In this document: positions 1 through 6,319 of the stretch, piece after piece
Layout of the letters: the number at the start of each line of letters is the position of its first letter
How positions within the stretch are numbered: position 1 is the stretch's first letter
NCBI GenBank assembly: GCA_050115015.1
Contig: JASFRI010000204.1
Location: forward strand, 1-7,443
Length of the DNA stretch: 7,443 nucleotides
Source of the DNA: JASFRI01 sp050115015
GTDB taxonomy: Bacteria; Acidobacteriota; Polarisedimenticolia; CBDVAL01
Direction of reading: 5' to 3'
Position numbers and translations under genes: made by a program
The notes under the pieces: model-generated
What the model was told of the DNA's origin: nothing
Seen by the model: only the letters and a program-made list of their open reading frames with translations
The model's database searches: none

Positions 1-783
1 GGGGACGCCGCGACGGCGGAACGCCGCGTGGCGGAGGAGGAGGGCGCGCTGATCAGCGAGCCCCTGTCCCGGGCGACGGGGCTCGGCGTCGGGGACCGCA
101 TCCCGCTGGCCGGGCCCGCCGGGGAGGCCTCCTTCCCGGTGATCGGCGTGTTCTACGACTACGGGAACGAGCGCGGCGCCGTGTTCCTGGACCTGGCGGC
201 GCTGGAGCCCCTGTTCGGGCCGGGTCCGCCCCACGCCATCGGCCTCTACCTGGAGAAGGACCGGGACCCGGAGCGCATGGTGCAGCGGGTGCGCGCCACG
301 TTCCCGGATCTGCCGCTGCGGGTGCGCAGCAACCGGCGGCTGCGGGAGGACGTCTTCCGGGTGTTCGACCAGACCTTCGCGATCACCCGCTTCCTCGAAC
401 TCGTCTGCCTCGCGGTGGCGGTCTGCGGTATCACCCTCACGCTGCTGATCCTGGCACGGGAGCGGATCTCCGAGCTGGCGCTCTACCGGGCGCTGGGGGC
501 CCGGCGACGGCAGATCTTCCGGATCTTCCTGGGGAAGGGGATGGGGATCGCCGTCCTGGGCATCGGGCTGGGCCTGGCCGGGGGGATCGCCCTGGCGGCC
601 ATCCTGATCTTCGTGATCAACCGCGCCTGGTTCGGCTGGACGATCCAGGTCCACTGGCCGTGGACCGGCCTGGCGGCGGAGATGCTCCTGATCCTCCTCG
701 CCGCGGCGGCGGCGTCCCTCTACCCCGCGGCCCGGGCGAGCCGCACCCCCGCGACGGAGCTCAGCCGCGAGGAGGTGGCATGA
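1..783 (+). CDS. FtsX/MacB-type ABC transporter permease, C-terminal part (5' partial)
   Basis: This is the C-terminal 260 residues of an inner-membrane ABC permease of the LolC/MacB/FtsX class. The frame is open to the window's first base, so the true start lies upstream and the GTG at 28 is internal. The first ~120 residues form a soluble periplasmic domain (MacB_PCD-like; motif GLGVGDRIPL, then VIGVFYDYG). The FtsX domain follows, with three hydrophobic segments at about residues 129-151, 179-206 and 222-244. The cytoplasmic loop ERISELALYRALGARRRQIF and the closing RASRTPATELSRE are typical FtsX-family signatures. Family members couple ATP hydrolysis to lipoprotein, lipid or peptide movement from the inner membrane rather than classical import. 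The stop overlaps the next gene's ATG (ATGA), so the two are translationally coupled. By analogy with att-type loci, I infer that an ATPase gene lies upstream. The substrate is unknown. Confidence 0.93.
   Translation, partial: GDAATAERRVAEEEGALISEPLSRATGLGVGDRIPLAGPAGEASFPVIGVFYDYGNERGAVFLDLAALEPLFGPGPPHAIGLYLEKDRDPERMVQRVRATFPDLPLRVRSNRRLREDVFRVFDQTFAITRFLELVCLAVAVCGITLTLLILARERISELALYRALGARRRQIFRIFLGKGMGIAVLGIGLGLAGGIALAAILIFVINRAWFGWTIQVHWPWTGLAAEMLLILLAAAAASLYPAARASRTPATELSREEVA
769..775 (+). promoter_or_regulatory. Ribosome binding site of the AttH-like gene
   Basis: GAGGAGG lies 4 nt before the ATG at 780, inside the last codons of the permease gene. It selects this start over the in-frame upstream extension, which is open to 660 but would read through permease coding sequence. 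Confidence 0.8.
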
Positions 784-1931
784 CGGGAAGGGGCCGCTGG
801 GCGGCGGTGGTGGTGCTCCTCGCGCTGGCGGTCCCCGCGACGGCCGGGGAGGGTTGGCTCCGCGCGGAGCGCGGCTACACTTGGTCCTTCCCCCGGGACC
901 ACTGGCCACACCCGGAGTACCGCTCGGAGTGGTGGTACCTGACCGGACACCTGGAGGCCGTCGATGATCCGGAGCAGCGGTTCGGCTTCCAGTTCACCTT
1001 CTTCCGCGTCGGCCTCCTGTCCGAGGCGCCGGCGATCGACTCCGCCTGGGCGGCCCGGTCCCTGATCATGGGCCACGCCTCGATCTCGGACCTGACCGCG
1101 GGAACGCACCGTTTCGGCGAGGTGCTCTATCGCGCGGTGCCCCTGCTGGGCGGCTTCAACCGCTATCCGGCCGCCGCCATCGCCTGGAGCGTCGGCCCCC
1201 CCGGAACCCGCGGGCCCTGGACGCTCCACTGGAACGGCCGGGGATTCGACGTGGCGGCCCGGGATGACGCGGCCGGCTTCAGCCTGGAGCTGCGCACGCG
1301 GCCCGAAAAGCCCGTCGTCCTGCACGGGGAGGGCGGGTTCAGTCGCAAGGGGAGCGGTCCCGACGCGGGGGCCAGCAACTACTACAGCTTCACCCGGCTG
1401 CGGACCGAGGGGACGGTGACGGCCGGGGGCCGCTCCTGGGAGGTCCGGGGGCTGAGCTGGATGGACAAGGAGTTCGGCACGTCGCAGCTCACCGCGGACC
1501 AGGTCGGCTGGGACTGGTTCAGCCTGCAGCTCGACGATGGCCGGGACCTGATGCTCTACGTCCTGCGGGACCGGGACGGCGGGATCGACCACGCCTCAGG
1601 CACCCTGGTGGAGCCCGACGGGAGCGCCCGGAGCCTCCGGGATGACGACTTCCGCCTGGAGGCCGTCGCCACCTGGCGCAGCCCCGCGTCCGGGACCACC
1701 TATCCCTCCGGGTGGCGCCTGGAGCTTCCCGGCGAGGGCCTGCGGCTCCGCGTCGAGCCCGAGCTGGCGGACCAGGAGAACGTCGTGCGCCTCGCCCGGG
1801 AGCTGGCCTACTGGGAGGGGGCGGTCCGCGCCGTGGGAGAGGACGGTGCCCGTCTCGGGCGGGGCTACGTCGAGCTCACGGGCTACGCCGGCGACGGCGG
1901 CCTCGGCTTCCTGCGGGATCGGGAGCCCTGA
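780..1931 (+). CDS. AttH/CrtC-family secreted lipocalin-like protein
   Basis: The product is 383 residues with a Sec signal peptide at about 1-22 (hydrophobic VVVLLALAVPATA, likely cut before GEG). The mature part has the hallmarks of the AttH/CrtC double lipocalin-like fold: SEWWYLTGHL (49-58), LIMGHASISD (95-104), SNYYSFTRL (199-207), GLSWMDKEFGTS (224-235), GWDWFSLQLDDG (243-254), YWEGAV (344-349) and GYVELTGY (362-369). Homologs are often labelled carotenoid 1,2-hydratase after CrtC, but no carotenoid genes are present. Linkage to an FtsX permease instead matches AttH, the periplasmic or outer-membrane-side partner of an ABC exporter. The start is fixed by a strong ribosome binding site and a 4-nt overlap with the permease. 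The last 49 nt overlap the tail of the opposite-strand radical SAM gene. The family is certain; the ligand and any enzymatic activity are not known. Confidence 0.93.
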   Translation: MTGRGRWAAVVVLLALAVPATAGEGWLRAERGYTWSFPRDHWPHPEYRSEWWYLTGHLEAVDDPEQRFGFQFTFFRVGLLSEAPAIDSAWAARSLIMGHASISDLTAGTHRFGEVLYRAVPLLGGFNRYPAAAIAWSVGPPGTRGPWTLHWNGRGFDVAARDDAAGFSLELRTRPEKPVVLHGEGGFSRKGSGPDAGASNYYSFTRLRTEGTVTAGGRSWEVRGLSWMDKEFGTSQLTADQVGWDWFSLQLDDGRDLMLYVLRDRDGGIDHASGTLVEPDGSARSLRDDDFRLEAVATWRSPASGTTYPSGWRLELPGEGLRLRVEPELADQENVVRLARELAYWEGAVRAVGEDGARLGRGYVELTGYAGDGGLGFLRDREP

Positions 1932-3451
1932 TCTCCGGCGCGGCCGTCTCCCTCCGGCGCTACCCCGTCTGCAGGCACCGGCGGAGCCCCCGTGCTCCCA
2001 GGCGAAGGCCCGGCCGCCGGCCGGTGGCGGCGCCCCCAGCGGACCGGTGGCAGGTGCAGGAAGTAGGGGAGGAACCTCCAGTAGGGCGGGGGCACGCCGG
2101 CCAGGTGGAGCAGGCGGCCGACGACCCGGTCGAAGGGGTTCGACACGCCCTCCGCCGCGTGGACGATGCCCGGGTGTCTGGCGATGGCAGCGTTGAGCCG
2201 CTCGAGCACCCAGGCCTCGTCCACCAGCGGAGACTGGTAGAAGACCGGCTCGGCGAGGTCCACGTCCGCCGGGAGCTCGCCCCGCTCCAGCAGGTCCCGG
2301 GCCAGGTCGGTGCCCGGCAGGACGCGGATGCCGGTGAACACCACCGCGACGCTGCGCTTCCCGGGCAGCTCGCGCAGGATGAACTGAAGGGTCTCGTCCA
2401 CCGTCTCCCTCGTCTCGCCGGGGCCGCCGAGGAGGAAGAACCACATGCCCGGGATGCCGGCCTTCCGGGCGAGCCGGGCAGTCTCGGTGACCCGATCCAG
2501 GCCGAAGCCCTTGCGGAGGCCCCGCAGCATCGACTCGCTCCCGGACTCGGGGGAGACCATCATCGAGTTGAAGCCGGCGCGCCGCATCAGCGGGAAGAGC
2601 TCCGGCGAGACGCGGGAGGGGTTGATCCCCATCGTGGTGAGGTTCACCCGCAGACGGCGCCGGAGGATCTCCTGGCAGAACCCCAGGGCATGCTCCTCCG
2701 GGATGTTGAAGGTGGAATCGACGATCTCGAAGGTCCGCGGCCCCGCCGTCCGCATCACGCGCTCGATCTCGTCCACGACCTCGCCGGGCTCGCGACAGCG
2801 TTGAACTCGGCCCTCGATGGCGGGATAGGTGCAGTAGGAGCACGGCATCGAGCAGCCCCGCTTGGTCTGGATCGGCCAGGTGGCCCCCATCCGCTCGTAG
2901 GGTCGCCAGTCGACCCAGCGTTCCAGCCCCGAGGGCCCGAACCCTCCCCCGGGAGCCGGCGGTACGCCGGGAGCGCCCGCCGCCGTTCGCAGGAGGACGC
3001 CGGGGATGCCCGCCGGGGAGCGGCCCTGCTCGAGCGCGGCCAGCAGGGCCGGGAAGCTGCGCTCCCCCTCGCCACAGATTGCATAGTCCGCGTCCAGGTG
3101 ATCGAGGACGACCTTCCCGAGAACCGAGACGGCCGTGCCGCCGATCACGATCGGCGCCCCGGGTCGCTCCCGGCGGATCCTCCGGAACAGATCGTCCAGA
3201 CCCTCCAGGCCCGCCTCGAGCCGCTGGCGGACCACATTGTCGACGTTGCGGACGGAGAGGCCGACGACGTCGGGCGAGAACCGGCGCATCAGTTCCATCA
3301 GGGCGTCGTGGTTGCCGGGGGGAGGCATGCGGTCGAGCAACCGCACCTCGTGTCCGGCGATGCGCGCGGCCTCCGCCACGTAGCCGAGCCCGACGGGCGC
3401 CACCGCCATGAGGGTCCGCATCCGGTTCGCGTTGATCAGCAGGACGCGCAC
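1883..3451 (-). CDS. B12-binding-domain radical SAM protein
   Basis: The product is 522 residues, cytoplasmic, with a GTG start that gives the usual opening MRVLLINA. Residues 1-~145 are a Rossmann-like cobalamin-binding-type domain (VVGLSVRN at 62-69, IVIGGTAVSV at 101-110, CGEGE at 126-130). The classical DxHxxG cobalamin motif is not evident, as in BchE-like members. Residues ~193-395 are the radical SAM barrel: KRGCSMPCSYC carries the CxxxCxxC [4Fe-4S] cysteines C200, C204 and C207. DSTFN (245-249), SPESGSE (300-306) and LGGPGET (341-347) are the expected barrel motifs. The C-terminal part has an aromatic/hydrophobic stretch (PPYWRFLPYFLHLP) and then ~50 low-complexity P/G/R residues. Related enzymes methylate, cyclise or rearrange unactivated carbons in lipids, pigments and natural products. 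The gene starts 10 nt after the chorismatase stop, so co-transcription is likely. The substrate is unknown. Confidence 0.92.
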   Translation of the reverse strand: MRVLLINANRMRTLMAVAPVGLGYVAEAARIAGHEVRLLDRMPPPGNHDALMELMRRFSPDVVGLSVRNVDNVVRQRLEAGLEGLDDLFRRIRRERPGAPIVIGGTAVSVLGKVVLDHLDADYAICGEGERSFPALLAALEQGRSPAGIPGVLLRTAAGAPGVPPAPGGGFGPSGLERWVDWRPYERMGATWPIQTKRGCSMPCSYCTYPAIEGRVQRCREPGEVVDEIERVMRTAGPRTFEIVDSTFNIPEEHALGFCQEILRRRLRVNLTTMGINPSRVSPELFPLMRRAGFNSMMVSPESGSESMLRGLRKGFGLDRVTETARLARKAGIPGMWFFLLGGPGETRETVDETLQFILRELPGKRSVAVVFTGIRVLPGTDLARDLLERGELPADVDLAEPVFYQSPLVDEAWVLERLNAAIARHPGIVHAAEGVSNPFDRVVGRLLHLAGVPPPYWRFLPYFLHLPPVRWGRRHRPAAGPSPGSTGAPPVPADGVAPEGDGRAGDQGSRSRRKPRPPSPA

Positions 3452-3461
3452 GGTGGTCCCG

Positions 3462-4586
3462 TCAGGGTGAAGGCGGCGCGCCGGGCCGGCGCCTCCCCGG
3501 GACTGTTGCCCCGCGGGCCGGCCTCGTCGTCAGCGTTCGGTGGTGGGCGAGTGCCTCGATCTCGACCTCCAGCTCGGAGCGGCAGATCGCCGCCTGGACC
3601 AGCTCGAGGCGCTCCAGGTTCGGGAAGCGGCGTCGCACCGCCTCGCCGACCGCCGGACCGTCGTCCCGGCGTGCGTGGTAGGCGCGGACCTCGCGGATCA
3701 GCGCGGCGGCTTCTCCGGGTCGGGGCCGGCCGCGCAGGAATCCCTCCACGGAGGGGGTGAGGAGAGCCTCCATGTTGGCGAGGGTCTCCGCCAGCTGCCG
3801 CGACAGGGAGCCGACGTGCCTGGAATCCTCCCCGAGGACGCTGGCGGTCCCGCTGATCAGGAAGCAGGGGGTGGTCCCGATCCGCGCCAGCGTGGCGCGG
3901 GCGAAGCAGGGGGGGAGGGGGCCGTAGCGGCGGGTGTAGCGATAGGCCGGCCGCTGCCGGGGGTTCTCCACCGGGCGCCCCGGCTCCCGGCTCGCCAGGC
4001 AGTAGATCCGGAGATCCGGACCGACGACTCCCACCGCCGTCGACGCCGGCAGGACGCGCTCGAACTCATCGGGTCCCCCGCACCATCCCGCCAGCGCATC
4101 GTGCCGCCCGGCGTTGAACACCATGTAGCGGTCGATACCGGGCTCCGGCGCGCCATGAATGCCGGGAAGGAAGCTCCACATGCGGATCGGGAACGGGACC
4201 GCCAGCCGTCGCATCGCCGCGCAGATCCGATCATACGCACCGGCCACCGCCCGCCGAAGGTCTCGAGCGCCCAGCCGGGCGGCATCCTCCACCCGGGCCT
4301 CCAGCAGGAGTGGATGCGAAGGCTCTCCCGGGCCCGTCGCGGGCCCGGCCGGACCCGGATCGCGTCCGGGCTCGAGCAGCAGGTGCCGGGCCGCGATCCG
4401 GAGCGCCCACCGCGGGGGAGAAGCGCCCGGAGCGTGCGCGCGAGCGGCACGCGGTGACGGGGTGCGATCCGGCGAGAGGCTGATCGGCGTGGTCAGAGGA
4501 ACCTCCGTGCCGCGACTGCGGCTACCTCTTGCTAAACGGGAAACCAGCTTCTTGTCAACGGGTTGGCCGCGGAAGTTGACATTCAT
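3462..4586 (-). CDS. Chorismatase (FkbO/Hyg5/XanB2 family), probably forming 3-hydroxybenzoate
   Basis: The product is 374 residues with the RidA/YjgF-like chorismatase fold. Family motifs in order are IRMWSFLPGI (134-143), YMVFNAGRHDAL (154-165), ENPRQRPAYRY (207-217), RYGPLPPCFARA (220-231), ISGTASVLGEDSRHVG (244-259), QLAETLANMEALL (264-276) and ICRSELEVEIE (334-344). E342 should be the catalytic glutamate, and C335 sits seven residues before it. As I recall, Hyg5 has Cys327 and Glu334 with the same spacing, and its Gly240 would match G246 here. These residues mark the Hyg5-type enzymes that convert chorismate to 3-hydroxybenzoate and pyruvate, while FkbO makes a dihydroxycyclohexadiene carboxylate and XanB2 makes both 3- and 4-hydroxybenzoate. 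The start is uncertain: ATG 4586 lacks a clear ribosome binding site, and CTG 4496 (344 residues) follows GGAGG. The C-terminal ~25 residues are basic and Pro-rich. The radical SAM gene follows at 10 nt. Confidence 0.88.
   Translation of the reverse strand: MNVNFRGQPVDKKLVSRLARGSRSRGTEVPLTTPISLSPDRTPSPRAARAHAPGASPPRWALRIAARHLLLEPGRDPGPAGPATGPGEPSHPLLLEARVEDAARLGARDLRRAVAGAYDRICAAMRRLAVPFPIRMWSFLPGIHGAPEPGIDRYMVFNAGRHDALAGWCGGPDEFERVLPASTAVGVVGPDLRIYCLASREPGRPVENPRQRPAYRYTRRYGPLPPCFARATLARIGTTPCFLISGTASVLGEDSRHVGSLSRQLAETLANMEALLTPSVEGFLRGRPRPGEAAALIREVRAYHARRDDGPAVGEAVRRRFPNLERLELVQAAICRSELEVEIEALAHHRTLTTRPARGATVPGRRRPGAPPSP
4502..4506 (-). promoter_or_regulatory. Possible ribosome binding site for an alternative chorismatase start (CTG 4496)
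   Basis: Reading the minus strand, ACGGAGG is followed by 5 nt and a CTG codon in the chorismatase frame (residue 31). No ATG, GTG or TTG offers a similarly placed start here. CTG initiation is rare, so this is only a candidate, but it is better spaced than anything before ATG 4586. Confidence 0.3.
4530..4558 (-). promoter_or_regulatory. Candidate sigma70-like promoter inside the 5' end of the chorismatase reading frame
   Basis: On the minus strand a perfect TTGACA (-35) at 4553-4558 is followed after 16-17 nt by TTTAGC/TTAGCA, a weak -10. The expected transcript start near 4523 would lie downstream of ATG 4586 and about 27 nt before CTG 4496, so the promoter and the alternative start support each other. 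The -10 match is poor, so confidence is low. Confidence 0.3.
4553..4581. repeat. Perfect 7-bp inverted repeat at the chorismatase 5' end (operator candidate)
   Basis: TGTCAAC (4553-4559) and its exact reverse complement GTTGACA (4575-4581) are separated by 15 nt, a centre-to-centre distance of 22 bp, about two helical turns. The site lies in a short island richer in A/T than the rest of the window. The left arm contains the minus-strand TTGACA -35 candidate, so a dimeric regulator bound here would cover the promoter. The bound protein, if any, is not identifiable. Confidence 0.4.
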
Positions 4587-4667
4587 GTAAGGCGTTTTCT
4601 TCTTCCCTCTGGAGGGATCGCCGGGGCATGATCCGGTTGGGGGCTCTGGACGGTTGGCGAAGGCCGT
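4587..4667. other. Intergenic gap between the PD40 lipoprotein and chorismatase genes
   Basis: This 81-nt gap contains a pyrimidine-rich plus-strand tract (TTTTCTTCTTCCCTC) next to a short CCCT/AGGG dyad at 4605-4616. No hairpin followed by a T-run is present in either direction, so I see no intrinsic terminator, and read-through from the upstream envelope genes into the chorismatase gene is possible. Confidence 0.5.
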
Positions 4668-5642
4668 TCAGCCGCCCGATGGCGGACGGTCGAGGAACGT
4701 CGCGCGCACCCAGTACACGTCCGAGTCCTCGGCCGTCTCCCAGGCGACGCGGCGGGTGAAGAACAGATACCGCCCATCCGGCGACACCGACGGATAGATC
4801 TCCCAGGCCTCCGTGTTGATCCTCGGCCCCAGGCCCACGGGCTCCGTCCAGGAGCCGTCCTCCCGGAAGCTCACGTACAGGTCCCGGTTCCCCGCGCCTC
4901 CCGGCCGGTCCGAGGCGAAGATCAGGTAGCTCTGGTCGGGAGCGATGTACGGCAGGTCGTCCCCCGCGCTCGTGTTGATGGGGGGGCCGAGGTTCTCGGC
5001 CTCCGGGTACTCCCCGCCGACCGGCCGGGCGCGGTAGATGTCGAGGTCCCCCTCGCCTCCCTCCCGGGACGAGGAAAAGTAGAGGGTCCCGTCCCGCGCG
5101 ACGGCGACCTCGAACTCGTCCCCTCCCGAGCTGATCGGCGGACCGAGCTTGCGGGGCTCGGACCACCCCGCGTCCCCGCGACGGCATGTCCAGATGTCCG
5201 CGGGCGGGTAGCTGGGCCGGGCCGCCGTGAAGAAGGCCTGTCGCCGGTCGAGGGCGATCGTGGCGGTGAGGGCCTCCGGGTCGTCTCCGAGGAACGGCGC
5301 CGGGACCGGTGGGGACCAGGCTCCGCCCTCCATGGACATGGTGTAGAGCGAGAACTCGCTCCAGTCGCCGTTCGTGACGCCGTAGGCCAGATCCTTGCCA
5401 CCCGGCAGGTAGAGGAGGAACTGCTCGAACCGGTCCTCCCGCGAGATGACCCCGGGCGCGAACACGACGGGTGTCTCCCCCGGCGGCGGCTGGCCGAAGT
5501 AGACGGCGGCGGGAGGTTCACGGCTCCCGCAGCCGGCGCCCCACAGGCAGGCGAGCAACGCGGTCGCCAGCGCCGGCCGGGGCCGGTCCGATCCCGGTGG
5601 TCCGTCGCCTACTCGCCCGCGTTCTTGTGGATCTGCTCCCAT
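4668..5642 (-). CDS. PD40 (WD40-like TolB-type) beta-propeller lipoprotein
   Basis: The product is 324 residues. An unusually long polar N-terminus (1-23) precedes a short hydrophobic stretch with two possible lipobox cysteines, LLAC (C32) and GAGC (C38); lipidation and export are inferred. The rest consists of PD40 propeller blades repeating about every 45-50 residues: GWSEPRKLGPPISSGGDEFE (159-178) with DGTLYFSSSREGGEGDLDIY (184-203), NLGPPINTSAGDD (217-229) with YLIFASDRPGGAGNRDLY (239-256), and SWTEPVGLGPRINTEAWE (264-281) with DGRYLFFTRR (289-298). Such propellers act as envelope binding scaffolds, as in TolB; no catalytic residues are evident. The ATG lies 34 nt inside the DUF4136 gene and lacks a good ribosome binding site, pointing to translational coupling. 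The exact start is less certain than the gene. Confidence 0.88.
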   Translation of the reverse strand: MGADPQERGRVGDGPPGSDRPRPALATALLACLWGAGCGSREPPAAVYFGQPPPGETPVVFAPGVISREDRFEQFLLYLPGGKDLAYGVTNGDWSEFSLYTMSMEGGAWSPPVPAPFLGDDPEALTATIALDRRQAFFTAARPSYPPADIWTCRRGDAGWSEPRKLGPPISSGGDEFEVAVARDGTLYFSSSREGGEGDLDIYRARPVGGEYPEAENLGPPINTSAGDDLPYIAPDQSYLIFASDRPGGAGNRDLYVSFREDGSWTEPVGLGPRINTEAWEIYPSVSPDGRYLFFTRRVAWETAEDSDVYWVRATFLDRPPSGG

Positions 5643-6154
5643 TTCGCGGCCATCTTCTCGAAGATCCGCTGGATCTGCTTCACCTGCTTCTCCGGATCCG
5701 ACTTGACGGTCACAGTGCCCGTGCCGCGCCAGACCATCTTGTTGTCGGAGGTCTCGTAGGCGTCGACGATCAGCGTCCCCTCGGTGAAGGTGGCCTCGGT
5801 GGTGGTGGCGGTGCCGATCCCTCCGCCCCAGGCGCCCCAGCCCATCCCGAAGCCCCCGTAGCCGAAGCCGGTCGTCATCAGGACCTTGTCGTCCTTGGTC
5901 GCCAGATGGTAAGTGACCTTGAGGTCCGGGTTGTCGTCGGTCTCCTTCAGCCCCATCCCGGTCAGCTCTTCCTTGAGGAGCTTCACGATCCGCTCGGCCA
6001 TGAGCGGGTCCTCGGCCTTCGTCTTCTCGGTCTCGGTGTACTGGAACGTCTTGAACTTGCTGAAGTCCACTTCGTGGGCGTAGTCGATGGTGATCTTCTG
6101 GGCCGCCGCCGGCGTGGCCACCAGCAGGACGGCAAGCGCGAGAACTCTCCTCAT
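5609..6154 (-). CDS. DUF4136 domain-containing exported protein
   Basis: The product is 181 residues: a Sec signal peptide at 1-19 (MRRVLALAVLLVATPAAAQ, cut near AAA-Q or AQ-K) and one DUF4136 domain. Family features are the N-terminal strand ITIDYAHEVDFSKFKTFQYT (21-40), a helix LMAERIVKLLKEELTGMGL (51-69), DNPDLKVTYHL (74-84), a Gly/Trp-rich loop (96-113) and TLIVDAYETSDNKMVWRGTG (127-146). A Lys-rich amphipathic helix (155-178) ends the protein. DUF4136 proteins are small envelope proteins, often lipoproteins, of unknown function; this one has no lipobox cysteine and should be periplasmic. The frame stays open upstream to 6607, but ATG 6154 is chosen because it has a strong ribosome binding site and starts the signal peptide. 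It overlaps the next gene by 34 nt and is probably the first gene of the minus-strand operon. Confidence 0.92.
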   Translation of the reverse strand: MRRVLALAVLLVATPAAAQKITIDYAHEVDFSKFKTFQYTETEKTKAEDPLMAERIVKLLKEELTGMGLKETDDNPDLKVTYHLATKDDKVLMTTGFGYGGFGMGWGAWGGGIGTATTTEATFTEGTLIVDAYETSDNKMVWRGTGTVTVKSDPEKQVKQIQRIFEKMAAKWEQIHKNAGE

Positions 6155-6159
6155 GTCGG

Positions 6160-6166
6160 CCTCCCC
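6160..6166 (-). promoter_or_regulatory. Ribosome binding site of the DUF4136 gene
   Basis: On the minus strand GGGGAGG lies 5 nt before ATG 6154. It settles the start against a 151-codon in-frame upstream extension that would run through the intergenic region. Confidence 0.8.
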
Positions 6167-6203
6167 ACGGGTGCGCGCAGGCCGCGAACCCGGAAACGCC
6201 GCC

Positions 6204-6232
6204 ACACTACCGGGCATTCCCGCGGTTTGCAA
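6204..6232 (-). promoter_or_regulatory. Candidate sigma70-like promoter for the DUF4136 operon
   Basis: On the minus strand TTGCAA (6227-6232) and TAGTGT (6204-6209) are separated by exactly 17 nt. They match TTGACA at 4/6 positions and TATAAT at 3/6, including the important T1, A2 and T6. The expected transcript start near 6197 would give a leader of about 43 nt, with the GGGGAGG ribosome binding site in it. Confidence 0.4.
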
Positions 6233-6246
6233 GGAGCCCTTCGGCG

Positions 6247-6306
6247 GGCCGTCCGGCAACGGCGGGGCATGCGCCGGGTGCCCGGCTCGGGACGTGCCGG
6301 ACGGCC
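6247..6306. repeat. 12-bp perfect inverted repeat enclosing a nested hairpin
   Basis: GGCCGTCCGGCA (6247-6258) is exactly reverse-complementary to TGCCGGACGGCC (6295-6306). The 36-nt loop holds a second perfect dyad, GCCGGG/CCCGGC (6273-6278 and 6281-6286), which can fold as a 5-bp stem with a 4-nt loop. The outer arm lies about 15 bp upstream of the DUF4136 -35 candidate. No T-run follows on either strand, so it is not a typical intrinsic terminator. It could be a REP-like element, a structured RNA or a protein-binding site. Confidence 0.7.
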
Positions 6307-6319
6307 GGGGCGCCAGGGG

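Noticed and set aside
720..1592. Minus-strand open frame of 290 codons opposite the AttH gene
   Set aside because: It lies antisense to a strongly supported gene, has no recognisable motifs and no convincing ribosome binding site.
780..1931. Carotenoid 1,2-hydratase (CrtC) as a functional call
   Set aside because: The fold is shared, but the signal peptide, the FtsX partner and the absence of carotenoid genes favour an AttH-like role.
1712..3760. Plus-strand open frame of 682 codons
   Set aside because: It is the antisense shadow of the radical SAM gene and ends of its neighbours. Its product is Pro/Arg/Gly-rich low complexity with no family motifs, which is typical of high-GC antisense frames.
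3540..4457. Plus-strand open frame of 305 codons opposite the chorismatase
   Set aside because: It is antisense to a gene with clear family motifs, and its composition is low complexity.
4576..4604. Plus-strand TTGACA as a promoter
   Set aside because: No acceptable -10 follows at 16-18 nt and no plus-strand gene starts downstream. It is better read as the right arm of the inverted repeat.
4605..4616. CCCT-ctgg-AGGG dyad next to a pyrimidine tract as a terminator
   Set aside because: The stem is only 4 bp and the T-rich tract is on the wrong side for the plus strand; on the minus strand it is followed by purines.
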